64,000 nucleotides of DNA from positions 1-64,000 of the forward strand of contig NZ_AP025487.1 in assembly GCF_024347475.1 (NCBI RefSeq), read 5' to 3'. Shown piece after piece: positions 49,211-58,302 of the stretch; positions within the stretch are counted from its first letter, which is position 1; each line of letters begins with the position of its first letter. The notes under the pieces are model-generated. The model was given only the letters and a program-made list of their open reading frames with translations, searched no databases and had not been told where the DNA came from. This DNA is from Vibrio fortis (GTDB lineage: Bacteria; Pseudomonadota; Gammaproteobacteria; Enterobacterales; Vibrionaceae). A program made the translations under genes and the position numbers.

Positions 49211-50239
49211 ATGGGTATGAAAGTGACAATTAATGCAGTATGTCGTGGTTCACGGAAAGGTTTGGGTTTAGCGCTGTTCGCGATTGGGGCATCATTGTCT
49301 GGTCATGTGCAGGCGGAGTCGGTTCTTTGTGATGCTACTCAGGCCAGTACAGATCAACTGCCTCAACTAGAAGCTTCTTGTCCTATTGGTAAAGGGGTAT
49401 GGGGCAATAAAGCACCTAAAACCCATTCAGAGAGCAATCTATTTTGGGTTCAGTGTGGACTGCTTAACGACCCGTTGCCGCTAGAGAAAGCGAAACCCAT
49501 CTATAAGAATATATCGACCAATGTATGGATGAAACCAGAGCAGGGTAACTACCGGTGCTTGATTGGTCCATACTCCAACTATGCGGATGCACGCAAAGAG
49601 CTGCTTCAGGTTCGTAAGGTACCGGGCTACAAAGAAGCCTTCATCCGTATGGTCGATAAATCTCAATCAACCAATGTAGCGCCACTTACTGCGGCTACTG
49701 CAAAAGCGGATAAAGCGTCTTCACCGAAGCCTCGAGTAGAAGCACAACCTATCGAGCGTGCTGCACCAAAATCGCCTGCGACGGCAACTGTTGCTAAAGC
49801 TTCTACACCAGCGCCGAAGGCTCCAACTCCTAAAGCAGCGAGCAAATCGGCTGTTGAGCCGATGGCGATTCAATCACTTCCTGATAACTCAAAAAGCAGC
49901 AATGATGCTGAGGTAGAGGTTCGCTTGACGGCTTCTGTCTCTGGTAAAACTTACTCTGTTCCTTACATTCTTGATGGCAAGCAACAGTTTTACATGGAGC
50001 AAGGTAAGCCTTGGAGTCGTTTGGATTACGATCAAGCGAGCAAGACCTGTAATGGTTTAGGCATGGAGCTGTTGAGTGAAGAAGATTGGCAATCCATTTT
50101 GAACTCGAAAGTGATGGAACAGAAAGACTGGCCAATGCATCTGCCATACTGGGGCGCACAAAAGAAAGGCCTGTTTACCAATGGCAATGTCACTCAACTT
50201 AAAGGCTCATCACTTCTTAACGTGATGTGTGTGAAGTAG
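49211..50239 (+). CDS. Exported protein with SPOR-like domain and Ala/Pro/Lys-rich linker
   Basis: I do not recognise the exact family. The 342 residues begin with a signal peptide ending near SGHVQA-ES. The region at about 75-150 resembles a SPOR domain (FWVQCGLLNDPLPLEKAKPIYKN ... YRCLIGPYSNYADARKEL). A low-complexity linker rich in Ala, Pro and Lys follows at about 155-230. The C-terminal domain (about 235-342) is conserved-looking and has two Cys, but I cannot name it. SPOR domains bind denuded peptidoglycan at division sites, so a cell-envelope role is possible. The start at 49211 has GAGGG 7 bases upstream; 49217 is an alternative. Confidence 0.7.
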   Translation: MGMKVTINAVCRGSRKGLGLALFAIGASLSGHVQAESVLCDATQASTDQLPQLEASCPIGKGVWGNKAPKTHSESNLFWVQCGLLNDPLPLEKAKPIYKNISTNVWMKPEQGNYRCLIGPYSNYADARKELLQVRKVPGYKEAFIRMVDKSQSTNVAPLTAATAKADKASSPKPRVEAQPIERAAPKSPATATVAKASTPAPKAPTPKAASKSAVEPMAIQSLPDNSKSSNDAEVEVRLTASVSGKTYSVPYILDGKQQFYMEQGKPWSRLDYDQASKTCNGLGMELLSEEDWQSILNSKVMEQKDWPMHLPYWGAQKKGLFTNGNVTQLKGSSLLNVMCVK

Positions 50240-50286
50240 CTCTAAGAGTATTTGAGCTGCTGTAGGCCAAAAGGTCCAGATAAAAG

Positions 50287-50316
50287 AAACCCCAGCGATT
50301 GGCTGGGGTTTTTGTT
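50287..50316. terminator. Bidirectional terminator between the SPOR-like gene and the lipoprotein gene
   Basis: AAACCCCAGC pairs with GCTGGGGTTT around a 5-base loop, followed by T residues; A residues on the left let it serve the minus strand less strongly. Confidence 0.82.
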
Positions 50317-50331
50317 GTTAGTTCGTTGAAC

Positions 50332-52554
50332 TTAGTCTTGGATTAGTGGAAGTTTGTCGATCACCTTTTCCATTGATTCTTGGTCGTATGAATACAGGCC
50401 GAACTCAGGAGCAGATACGTAGTTCCACTGTGGTTCCTCGCTCCATTTTACCCCAATGTAGAAATCACCAAACTCACGTTGGATGTAGCGGTAGCGTGTC
50501 TTGTAATCAGAGTCAGCCCCTGTTTCTTCTAGTACAATTCCTTCACGGCCAAAGCTATCAAGCTCGTAGCTCAGGTTTCCTGGCGTTTCGAAGCCTGTAG
50601 GTTTGATTGACTTGTAGTCATATGAGTTTTCAGCATATACAAATTGACCAGCAGCATACGTTAGCGGGTAGCCGTCAAGTTCTGGATCGAATTCCTCTCC
50701 AGCCTCAACTGTAAGATCGAAGTCAGTGAAACCAGAGATGATTTTTTCAGAAGCTGGCAAAGTTTGTGCAAATGTTAAAGCAGTTGAATCGAGCCAGAAT
50801 AGTTCGTCTTGATTTACTTTCAAGATAATCTGGTATTCATTGTCTTCTGGTTGATGTTGATAAAGCATCTCGTAGATACTGCCTTCTTTATCAATCATTT
50901 TCCCGTCATTGAGTGTCACATCCATACAGTCTTTATCTTGATGTGACATGTAGTCATTATGCTTATCTAGCTCGGCTAGCTTAACAAAAGGTGCGTAGCT
51001 ATTACCCGATTGATCAAGTGCGTCACTCATGTTACCTGAGTAGTTTTCATCGCTATTCGAGCCCCAGCAGAACATTAGTCCGTGCTCGTCTTTAGCAAGT
51101 GATGCGTAGCCGATTTCACCGTCATTGTCGGCAAAGCTACCCATTTTCCACTCTTGGTTATTGAAGTGTGCTTCTGTAAATCCGAGTTCTGGTACTGGTG
51201 GTTCAACAGGAGCTCCTTCTAATACGTGAGGCATTAGAAATAAGGCATCTTCTGAATAAGCGTTGTCATTATCTCGAACGCTAATTGTTAGTTTGCCATG
51301 TTGATTCCATGATGTAGTTGGAGTGCCATGGATAGTGACGAGCATGTTTTCTCTATCTGTATCAACAGAAAGTCCATCAACAACACCACCTAAACCAACT
51401 CTAATCCCCTCAATCGAGCCATCTTCATCTTTAAATAGCTGGCTGATATTGAGAGTTTGAGAGAAAGCCTCACCTTCTTGTAAGTACCATGTCTCTACCT
51501 CTTCCTTCTGAAGACGGGCTTCTTCATCTTTATTTAGAACGGGTGCTGTATTTTCTGCTTCAACAGTTACTTTGAGGTTGAGAGGGTAAGATAGTGATTG
51601 ATGTTCATCTTTCGCGAATATTTGGTAATTGAATTCACCAACAGTCTCAGGGGTTCCACTAATGACACCTGTTACTTTATCAATGATTAGGCCGTTTAGT
51701 TTTCCTGTGAGCTCTTTGAGTTCATAAGTTAAAACATCACCTTCAGCATCACTAAAGTTTTGCGATGCATTGATAGGAGCCCAAGCATCTCCTTTAACCA
51801 TAACAATAGGGTTCAACTGACTATCAGCTTGGTCATGTACAGGTCGAGAGTTTGGCGTGACAATGGGAGCACTACCATCTTCAGGAACTTCGATAACAGG
51901 CGAGAAGTCTTCTAGATTTTCACCGTTATCAATCACTTCTTTTGTTTCTTGAGCGATAGCGTCAGTTAGCTCAAGTTGCTTTTCTACTGGTAGTTCAGCG
52001 TTATCAACTAGACTTTCACCGATGACGTTAAGTGCTTCAGCTTCTTGCGATTCGTCAGCAATGTAGTCACCAAAGATAAGCTCATTAGAAGCTTCAAGAC
52101 CAGATTCGGTTACAGAATTAACCACATTTTCTTGTGCTTGCTCTAGAGTAAGGCTGCTATCAGCTTCCATTTGCTCAACAACCATATTGGTCATTGGGCT
52201 AACAACGGTAGCACCTGCTGTAGCTGCTAGGTCGAAGTCGGATGTTACTAAGCCACGAGTTTTATCGATTGTTTGACCAGCAATAGCTTTAATGAAAACG
52301 GCTTTGTCTTTGTACTCATTTGGAAGAGTAATCTCGCCGTTTGCATTGGTGTTGCTCTCGAGTTGTTTATCTTCTGAATCTAGTTTTAGGTTGTTGTTAG
52401 TATCAACCCAAACTTGTGCATTCTCTAGGTAGCCATCGATTGCAGTAATCACAATACCGCCTGGAGCTACGCCATCTGATGAGCCACCATCTGAACCGCC
52501 ACAACCTGAGAGTGCAATAGCCACTGACGCTGCTAGTAAACTAACCTTCTTCAT
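50332..52554 (-). CDS. Large lipoprotein with cadherin-like domains (paralogue 1)
   Basis: Function unknown. I start it at MKKVSLLAASVAIALSGCGG (52554, 740 residues), because AAGGA lies 8 bases before it and the paralogue starts the same way. The lipobox is L-S-G-C. After a Gly/Ser spacer comes a segment with a calcium-loop-like DTNNNLKLD, then an acidic helical region. Two dystroglycan/cadherin-like domains follow (one ends ISGTPETVGEFNYQIFAKDEHQSL, the next has LSQLFKDEDGSI-type and HGTPTT segments), then an unassigned C-terminal domain. It is paired with the gene at 52793 and shares its upstream element. Confidence 0.82.
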   Translation of the reverse strand: MKKVSLLAASVAIALSGCGGSDGGSSDGVAPGGIVITAIDGYLENAQVWVDTNNNLKLDSEDKQLESNTNANGEITLPNEYKDKAVFIKAIAGQTIDKTRGLVTSDFDLAATAGATVVSPMTNMVVEQMEADSSLTLEQAQENVVNSVTESGLEASNELIFGDYIADESQEAEALNVIGESLVDNAELPVEKQLELTDAIAQETKEVIDNGENLEDFSPVIEVPEDGSAPIVTPNSRPVHDQADSQLNPIVMVKGDAWAPINASQNFSDAEGDVLTYELKELTGKLNGLIIDKVTGVISGTPETVGEFNYQIFAKDEHQSLSYPLNLKVTVEAENTAPVLNKDEEARLQKEEVETWYLQEGEAFSQTLNISQLFKDEDGSIEGIRVGLGGVVDGLSVDTDRENMLVTIHGTPTTSWNQHGKLTISVRDNDNAYSEDALFLMPHVLEGAPVEPPVPELGFTEAHFNNQEWKMGSFADNDGEIGYASLAKDEHGLMFCWGSNSDENYSGNMSDALDQSGNSYAPFVKLAELDKHNDYMSHQDKDCMDVTLNDGKMIDKEGSIYEMLYQHQPEDNEYQIILKVNQDELFWLDSTALTFAQTLPASEKIISGFTDFDLTVEAGEEFDPELDGYPLTYAAGQFVYAENSYDYKSIKPTGFETPGNLSYELDSFGREGIVLEETGADSDYKTRYRYIQREFGDFYIGVKWSEEPQWNYVSAPEFGLYSYDQESMEKVIDKLPLIQD

Positions 52555-52640
52555 TCTTTTCATCCTTACCGAGTGAAATCTGTATTTATTTGAAGTGATT
52601 TATAAAAACTGGCAAGGTTTTACCGTGTAGATGACTGTGG

Positions 52641-52674
52641 TTCAAGATACGGAAAATGAAGAAAAACCCGTAAA
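52641..52674 (-). promoter_or_regulatory. Conserved promoter-like element upstream of lipoprotein 1
   Basis: On the minus strand it reads TTTACGG, 16 bases, CGT, then TTGAA. GTAAAAC follows 17 bases later (52617-52623). The same words with identical spacing occur upstream of the paralogue at 52793-55087. The intervening bases differ between the two. TTTACGG-N16-CGT has the shape of an ECF sigma promoter. Confidence 0.6.
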
Positions 52675-52754
52675 GAATCTTATAAAAATTGAATGAAATA
52701 TTGGGTGATTTTTGAGGTGAATGTGTTGCGGATTATTGTATTTTTGTGATGAAT

Positions 52755-52778
52755 AAACCCCGCATTTGCGGGGTTTAG
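52755..52778 (-). terminator. Terminator after lipoprotein 2
   Basis: AAACCCCGC (52755-52763) pairs with GCGGGGTTT (52768-52776) around a 4-base loop. Only a short T stretch follows on the minus strand. Confidence 0.7.
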
Positions 52779-52792
52779 ATAAAGCAGCCTAA

Positions 52793-55087
52793 TTACTCTT
52801 TGTTAAAACTAAAGACGATGGTTTCAGCTTCATCTGAACTATCTGCTTTGAACTGGATAGAGAAGAGGCCAGGTTCTAAAGCTTCACCACTGTTTGGCTT
52901 ACGTTTTATGTAACAACCAGGCTGTTCTGGATCTTTTAAGTCATCTATAACAGATAAGTTCCAGAATCCTTGACCATTGCTTGCGGATACATACATGTTA
53001 TGTCCCGGATAAATAGCTTCAAACTGATCGCAACTCATATCACCAATGTGAATTTCTGCTGCTACATAGCTTTCTGAGTGTTCTTGCACAACTGCACTTA
53101 CATCTAACTCTTGTGCATTACCTTCCACATAGGTATGAACGATTCGAGTCTTCCATCCTGCTTCAATAACAGGCTGGTAGATCATGTTTTCTACAGCTAC
53201 CGCATTCTGGTAATAAGAATACAGTTCAGTGTCACCATTTTCATCGAGAGATACAAAGTAGTGATCAAGGTTGTCGCCGTATATATCTTCACTAATTACA
53301 TCTAAGGTCATACCATCGAAACTGATGGTTTTATCCGCATTCACAGTGTAGGTTGGACCGGCTTCAAATAATGAAAGATCTTCTGACGTACATTCCCAGT
53401 TGTTATTGTCATTGCGGATATTCCAGTACATAACCTTAGTTTTAGAATCGAGATATACAGTATCGCACCATGCTGACATGTAATCTCGATCACCATCACC
53501 ATGTTCTACGAAGTGCAGGAATTGGTCTTCAAGAACATGTTCACCAGGTGTAGGTTCTGGTGAAGCGCCTTCTTCTATTTCAGGTAGGTTAAGAGTGACT
53601 GTCTCCCACTCGCCCTCACTGTGGAACTCATCAGTAGCATCGATACTTAAAGTGCCTTTGTTTGCTACTTTTGTTGGAGTACCTGATAGAGTGATTGTAG
53701 TGAAGTCGTCAGAGTATGTTGCTTCAATGCCGCTTTCTAGGTATGCGGTGGATAGACGAGGTTTTGTACCAAACTGGATCTTATTACCTTCTTCATCTGT
53801 GAATAGGTTAGTGATATCCAGAGTCATGTTAGAAATTGGAGTACCAACTTGGAACGACCAGTCGCTATCTATTTCATTTTGTAGAGCGGTGTCAGCCCCA
53901 GGAGTTACTGTTGGTAGTGAATTTTCAGAAGCAATAGTTAGAGTAAAGATTGCACTTGTAGGGTTCTGTGAGACTTCGCCCTCTGAGTTAGTATCAAATG
54001 CTTGAAGTTCGATAGCGAAGTTACCACTCTTCAATATTTCAACACCTTTAGAGTAGATCATCAGGCTGTTGCCACTTAGTTGTACTGAAATACCTGCTTC
54101 TTTTAGTGCAGCATTTTCTAATATAGTTACATCTACATTAGTGCCTTCGGTTAAGTCTGCATCTGAAAAAAGTAGGTTACCTTGAGTATTTGAAAGAGAA
54201 ATAAACTCTTCAGTCAGAGGGTCGCCAACTTGAAGATCTAACTCATCAATTTCTGTTTGTGCAGTGTCATAAATAGATGTATTTACAACTAGCTTTTCAT
54301 TGGTAACTATAACAGGGTCAAGAGCTTCACCTGTTCCGTTATCAATAATTACAGGTTTAACATTATTGTTTTCAAGATCTGCTGGACTCATACCATCAAC
54401 CACGTCATCAGCTTTGTTTGCAAACTGATTCGCCTTGTCTTCGTATGTCGCTGGGTTAGCTGCTTTAGACTCAGTTAGGATTTGCGCGGTTTTATGCAGT
54501 TCTGCATCTGCATCGTCACCTTCAACAAAATCATCGTAAAGTGCTACAGGCTCAGAATCGGTACCACCAAGAGCTACGTTTACTGCGGTTTCCGCCGCTT
54601 CTAGATCACCACCATTTTTTTCAGCTTCAATTGCCACTAGGTCAGTGATTGGTGAAATAACTTTCGATGATGTCGGTGCGCGGAACACAAGCTCATGAGC
54701 CATAGCTTGAGATGGGTGGTCCATGTCGATCGTGTATTTGCCAGCAACTTCAAACTCATCGTTATTGTGTGCAATAAGTGCTTGTTGAACTGTACCGCCC
54801 GGAGTAAGAGTTTGTAGTGCTAGAGCGCCTTCAATAGAGCTTGGTACGGTGATCTGACCGTTAGTATCAGTTAAGCCGAATACAAGGTCAGCTCCTTCAG
54901 TGCCAAGTGTATTGATATCAAGCTGACCATTGTTGTTTGTATCCTGGAAGGCAATTGCTTGATTAAAGTAACCATCAAAACCAGTAATCACTACACCACC
55001 TGGTGCTGCACCTGAACTGTCGCTATCTGAGCCACAGCCTGTTAGAGCGAAAGCCACTGACGCTGCTAGTAAACTAACTTTTTTCAT
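52793..55087 (-). CDS. Large lipoprotein with cadherin-like domains (paralogue 2)
   Basis: Function unknown. I start it at MKKVSLLAASVAFALTGCGS (55087, 764 residues), with AAGGA 6 bases before; the frame continues 10 codons upstream without support. The lipobox is L-T-G-C. The order of parts mirrors its neighbour: DTNNNGQLD loop, acidic region, Ig/cadherin-like domains (ending with TLSGTPTKVANKGTLSIDATDE), then a C-terminal domain with several Cys. The first 16 residues are almost the same in the two proteins, while the rest has diverged. Confidence 0.82.
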   Translation of the reverse strand: MKKVSLLAASVAFALTGCGSDSDSSGAAPGGVVITGFDGYFNQAIAFQDTNNNGQLDINTLGTEGADLVFGLTDTNGQITVPSSIEGALALQTLTPGGTVQQALIAHNNDEFEVAGKYTIDMDHPSQAMAHELVFRAPTSSKVISPITDLVAIEAEKNGGDLEAAETAVNVALGGTDSEPVALYDDFVEGDDADAELHKTAQILTESKAANPATYEDKANQFANKADDVVDGMSPADLENNNVKPVIIDNGTGEALDPVIVTNEKLVVNTSIYDTAQTEIDELDLQVGDPLTEEFISLSNTQGNLLFSDADLTEGTNVDVTILENAALKEAGISVQLSGNSLMIYSKGVEILKSGNFAIELQAFDTNSEGEVSQNPTSAIFTLTIASENSLPTVTPGADTALQNEIDSDWSFQVGTPISNMTLDITNLFTDEEGNKIQFGTKPRLSTAYLESGIEATYSDDFTTITLSGTPTKVANKGTLSIDATDEFHSEGEWETVTLNLPEIEEGASPEPTPGEHVLEDQFLHFVEHGDGDRDYMSAWCDTVYLDSKTKVMYWNIRNDNNNWECTSEDLSLFEAGPTYTVNADKTISFDGMTLDVISEDIYGDNLDHYFVSLDENGDTELYSYYQNAVAVENMIYQPVIEAGWKTRIVHTYVEGNAQELDVSAVVQEHSESYVAAEIHIGDMSCDQFEAIYPGHNMYVSASNGQGFWNLSVIDDLKDPEQPGCYIKRKPNSGEALEPGLFSIQFKADSSDEAETIVFSFNKE

Positions 55088-55186
55088 TTCATATCCTTTG
55101 TAGAGAGCTCTAGCCAAGCCCTATTTGTTTCATTTTCTGAGACTTATATTAATCGGGTGAATGTTTTACTTGGGATTGATCGCTTT

Positions 55187-55220
55187 TTCAACACACGTAA
55201 AAGCAGAAAAAAACCGTAAA
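55187..55220 (-). promoter_or_regulatory. Conserved promoter-like element upstream of lipoprotein 2
   Basis: On the minus strand it reads TTTACGG, 16 bases, CGT, then TTGAA, with GTAAAAC 17 bases later (55163-55169). Spacings match those at 52641-52674 exactly. It lies 100 bases upstream of the gene. Confidence 0.6.
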
Positions 55221-55311
55221 ATTTATTTGATTTTTATTTGCTCGTTCGCTCTTCAAATCGATTTCTAATTTCAATAGCATGCTGCCCCGAATTGACTAGG
55301 TGTATATTAAA

Positions 55312-56181
55312 ATGAAAAAGTGGATCGGTTTGAGCTTGTTGCCGTTTACAGTAATGGCTCAGCAAACGCATGATAATGATAAGTATGGCTACTCGTATTT
55401 CACAGTTGGATTGGAGAATGTCACCTACCAAGAGCATTTTGGAGGGCTAAAGTCGGATGTAACGGTGACCAACCCGATACTGAATACCGGCGGGCTGTAT
55501 TATGTGAATGATGATTTCGATTTCTCTATCGATGCATTGGCGTCTTTCTCGCCACAAAGTTCGAAAGAAGAGTGGGTTAATAATGGAGCCTCTATTCAAA
55601 AGAATCAGATGGAGTACCTGAAGACCGCAACTAATATACAGCTGCATTACAAGTTGCAAGATAATTGGCGTGTGATTGGTGGCCCATCTCTGACTTATCA
55701 AACCTTCACTCGTTATGGCGTGAAAAACTATAGTGCTGATGGTAACAAGTATTTCTATGGTACTTGGGAGGAAACCTCGACTGATATCTTTATAGATGTC
55801 GGTCTTGCCTATGATGATGGCAGTCTATATTTGAGTGATAAGTGGCATGTGAGTGGTAAAGCGACGTTTGGCTTACCTGTTTGGAGTATCACATCAAATA
55901 CCCAGTTTGAAGGCGTCGATTTTTACGATTTTGGCTATCGAGCTGCGTTAGAAGGGAATGTGAGCTATGAACTGAGACCGGGTTTACATCTGGGTTGGTA
56001 TGCAATGTTTGGTTACGAGAAACGCTTTCAATCTGATACTGAAACCGTAACGACCACTTATTGTAAAACCATGGTTGATGGAAAATGTACCGAGTATGTT
56101 ACCGAGCAAAAACACGCCACATTACCTGAAGCCGACACTTTTACTTTTAGTACCGGCTTGCAGGCGTTGTGGAGTTTTTAA
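55312..56181 (+). CDS. Small outer-membrane beta-barrel protein
   Basis: Function unknown. I start it at MKKWIGLSLLPFTVMA (55312, 289 residues); the signal peptide ends at VMA-QQ. Alternating polar and aromatic residues throughout and a C-terminal Phe are typical of outer-membrane barrels (final strand FTFSTGLQALWSF). One pair of Cys sits in a loop (YCKTMVDGKCTEY). Its 3' end overlaps the converging gene at 56178 by 4 bases. It is divergent from lipoprotein 2, and the 224 bases between them hold the promoters of both. Confidence 0.78.
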   Translation: MKKWIGLSLLPFTVMAQQTHDNDKYGYSYFTVGLENVTYQEHFGGLKSDVTVTNPILNTGGLYYVNDDFDFSIDALASFSPQSSKEEWVNNGASIQKNQMEYLKTATNIQLHYKLQDNWRVIGGPSLTYQTFTRYGVKNYSADGNKYFYGTWEETSTDIFIDVGLAYDDGSLYLSDKWHVSGKATFGLPVWSITSNTQFEGVDFYDFGYRAALEGNVSYELRPGLHLGWYAMFGYEKRFQSDTETVTTTYCKTMVDGKCTEYVTEQKHATLPEADTFTFSTGLQALWSF

Positions 56182-57728
56182 GCGTCAGGATCTAGGTATC
56201 GAACGTTGAGTTTCATCTCTTCAACCTTATGACGCCACTCTTTCTTGGGGCGGAGTATGATGCTAAATACTTCGCCATGTTTGAACTCATCGAACTCTAA
56301 GAAATCAACATCAAAATAAGAGTACTGAAGATGGCCCAGGGGTTGCTCTCCACACTCGATAGGTTCGAAGTTTTCGCCGATGGTTTGACCAATGATGTCG
56401 CCGTATACCCCTTGTCCGCCAACTGAGTAGTGTTCGAACTTACTCAGTAAATCTTCGCAAATCACCGTAGTGTTGTAGGATTGAACATTGAGGTCGCCGT
56501 CCATTCGATCTGGCCAATCAGGGTTATGTAGTTGGTAATTGCCAATATGCATGCCATACCAGCCAAGATAATAGCGGCCATCGTTGGCAAGATACATGTA
56601 GTTGAGCGGTGTCAGTTGTAGCGCTTCTAAGCCTGTCACGGTGTTTATGCGCTGCTCTATTTGCGCTTTCGACGCCACCGTATAGGTTTCATACTCATTG
56701 TCCATTTTAACTTGTGTCACATGAGCGGTCGTGAAGGTGGGGTGACTTGGGTAGGTCTCTAAAATTTTCCAGCGCATGTCGGTGTCAAAAATCGACTGAT
56801 TGCTAGAGACAACTAAGGTATTACCATCGACATAGTACCCCCCAACTTTACGCAGCTCGTGTTCACTCGGGCAGGTGGTTAAGTTGCTTGAAGAGGCAAA
56901 AAACACTTCGTCATTGATAAACTTAAACGCCTCGCAGTAGACCTTTTCATAGTTGTACGTCTTGCCAGCAAATTGATGGTTAGTCTCTAGTCGATACCAA
57001 GTTTCGCCAATCAAAGGGTGCAAGCCATCATCCTCTAAACCTGAATACATGGATGGAAGGGAGAAGTGGGTGGTAACCCAAGCTTCCTCTTCTGAGCCAT
57101 GATAATCATCTTTAGCGCGAGCAATCAGCTGAGTAGGTGCTTCTCCAACTTTTGGGGTGCCTTGGACGCTTGTCCGCCCGCCGAGGTTTGAAACAGAAAA
57201 CTTCGGATGATTAACGGCAATCTGTGTCGTCAGTAAGTCATCATCAGGGTCTTCAAATAAGCCTGTCACATCAATCGAGTAGTTAATCGGAGAGTTTTCG
57301 ATAAAGGACCATTGATTGATTTCGTGTTGAATACTTTGCTGTACCGCTGAGTTGACTTGTGGTTTCTGATTGCGATCGGCACGGTCTTTGTCATCAGCGA
57401 CAACTAAGGTTTCGGTATCGCTGTAAAATTTCTCAGCAGGGTCCTCAAATCGATCTTTTTGGGCTTCGAAAGTAGCCGCTGGGAATGAAACCTCTGACGG
57501 GGTTGTCTCGGCTTTGCTTTTTATCAGCGTTGCTGATGAGGTACGACTTTGCGTAGGCTGAGTGTTCGCGGCGGTCTGCGCGCCTTCAGCAGCAGTTTGT
57601 TTGACTGAGAGTAACGAGTCACCTCCGATTAAACGGGGTGCATTCACTTCTTCAGAAGCAAGCCAAGGTGGCAGCAGAACTAATGCTCCGCAGCCAGAGA
57701 CAACCAAGAAACAGAGGCGCTTTTTCAT
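56178..57728 (-). CDS. Exported protein with cadherin-like domain, last gene of the sigma/kinase operon
   Basis: Function unknown. I start it at MKKRLCFLVVSGCGALVLLPP (57728, 516 residues), 1 base after the sigma gene stop. The N-terminus is a signal peptide or, because VSGC fits a lipobox, possibly a lipoprotein signal. A cadherin/dystroglycan-like domain lies at about 140-225 (SFIENSPINYSIDVTGLFED ... VQGTPKVGEAPTQLIARAKDD) and resembles those of the two lipoproteins. Its C-terminal half has the motif C-x20-CPSEH, similar to CPTNH in the protein encoded at 58302. It is the fourth gene of the operon. Confidence 0.78.
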   Translation of the reverse strand: MKKRLCFLVVSGCGALVLLPPWLASEEVNAPRLIGGDSLLSVKQTAAEGAQTAANTQPTQSRTSSATLIKSKAETTPSEVSFPAATFEAQKDRFEDPAEKFYSDTETLVVADDKDRADRNQKPQVNSAVQQSIQHEINQWSFIENSPINYSIDVTGLFEDPDDDLLTTQIAVNHPKFSVSNLGGRTSVQGTPKVGEAPTQLIARAKDDYHGSEEEAWVTTHFSLPSMYSGLEDDGLHPLIGETWYRLETNHQFAGKTYNYEKVYCEAFKFINDEVFFASSSNLTTCPSEHELRKVGGYYVDGNTLVVSSNQSIFDTDMRWKILETYPSHPTFTTAHVTQVKMDNEYETYTVASKAQIEQRINTVTGLEALQLTPLNYMYLANDGRYYLGWYGMHIGNYQLHNPDWPDRMDGDLNVQSYNTTVICEDLLSKFEHYSVGGQGVYGDIIGQTIGENFEPIECGEQPLGHLQYSYFDVDFLEFDEFKHGEVFSIILRPKKEWRHKVEEMKLNVRYLDPDA

Positions 57729-57729
57729 G

Positions 57730-58302
57730 TTAAACCAGTTTGCTTTGCAACCAACAACGAGAGAATTTGAGATCTTTTTCAATCAAGCTTGCACTGCACT
57801 CTAACAGTTCGCTGATCTCACGATTTCGCATGCCCATTAGGTACTTGAGCTTTAGTGCCTGAGATTGGCGAGGGTAGTGAATGCTGAAACTGTCAATGGC
57901 TTTGTCCATCATCATGAACTGCTCAAACTTATCTCCATCATTGTCGCTAATCATGGTCATTTGTTGACGCTTTTGCGCCTGAAGGTGGCGAGCGTTATCG
58001 ATTAGGATTTGGCGCATCACCTTAGCCGCCATCAAAAAGAAATCTTTTTTGTTCTCGATCGATTGCAGGTCTGAAGACGATATTTTCAGATAGGCATCGT
58101 GAATTAACGCAGTGGTGCTATTCATACTGTCGCTCAGCACTTGGTTATCGGTGCCGTATTTCTGTGCACTTCGAGTACGCTCTTGTTGGGCGATCTGACG
58201 AAGCTGTAAGTAGGCGAATTGGTACAAGTCTGCTTCGGCGCTTTTGTTACCGGATTGCCATTGGTGGATGATCTGTGTGATATCTGGAGTTGCAGTTGCC
58301 AT
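57730..58302 (-). CDS. ecfP: ECF sigma factor of the phosphorylation-activated type (EcfP-like)
   Basis: It belongs to the ECF43/TIGR02999-like sigma factors, which are encoded with Ser/Thr kinases. The 190 residues have region 2 (about 20-105), a linker and region 4 with the helix-turn-helix MRNREISELLECSASLIEKDL (about 153-173). In region 2.2 the usual acidic residues that contact core polymerase are replaced by N61-S-T-T64 before ALIHDAYLKI. Thr63 is the residue I recall as phosphorylated in V. parahaemolyticus EcfP. The start codon overlaps the stop of the upstream gene by 1 base (TAATG). It presumably stays inactive until its kinase adds phosphate in place of the missing charges. Confidence 0.85.
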   Translation of the reverse strand: MATATPDITQIIHQWQSGNKSAEADLYQFAYLQLRQIAQQERTRSAQKYGTDNQVLSDSMNSTTALIHDAYLKISSSDLQSIENKKDFFLMAAKVMRQILIDNARHLQAQKRQQMTMISDNDGDKFEQFMMMDKAIDSFSIHYPRQSQALKLKYLMGMRNREISELLECSASLIEKDLKFSRCWLQSKLV

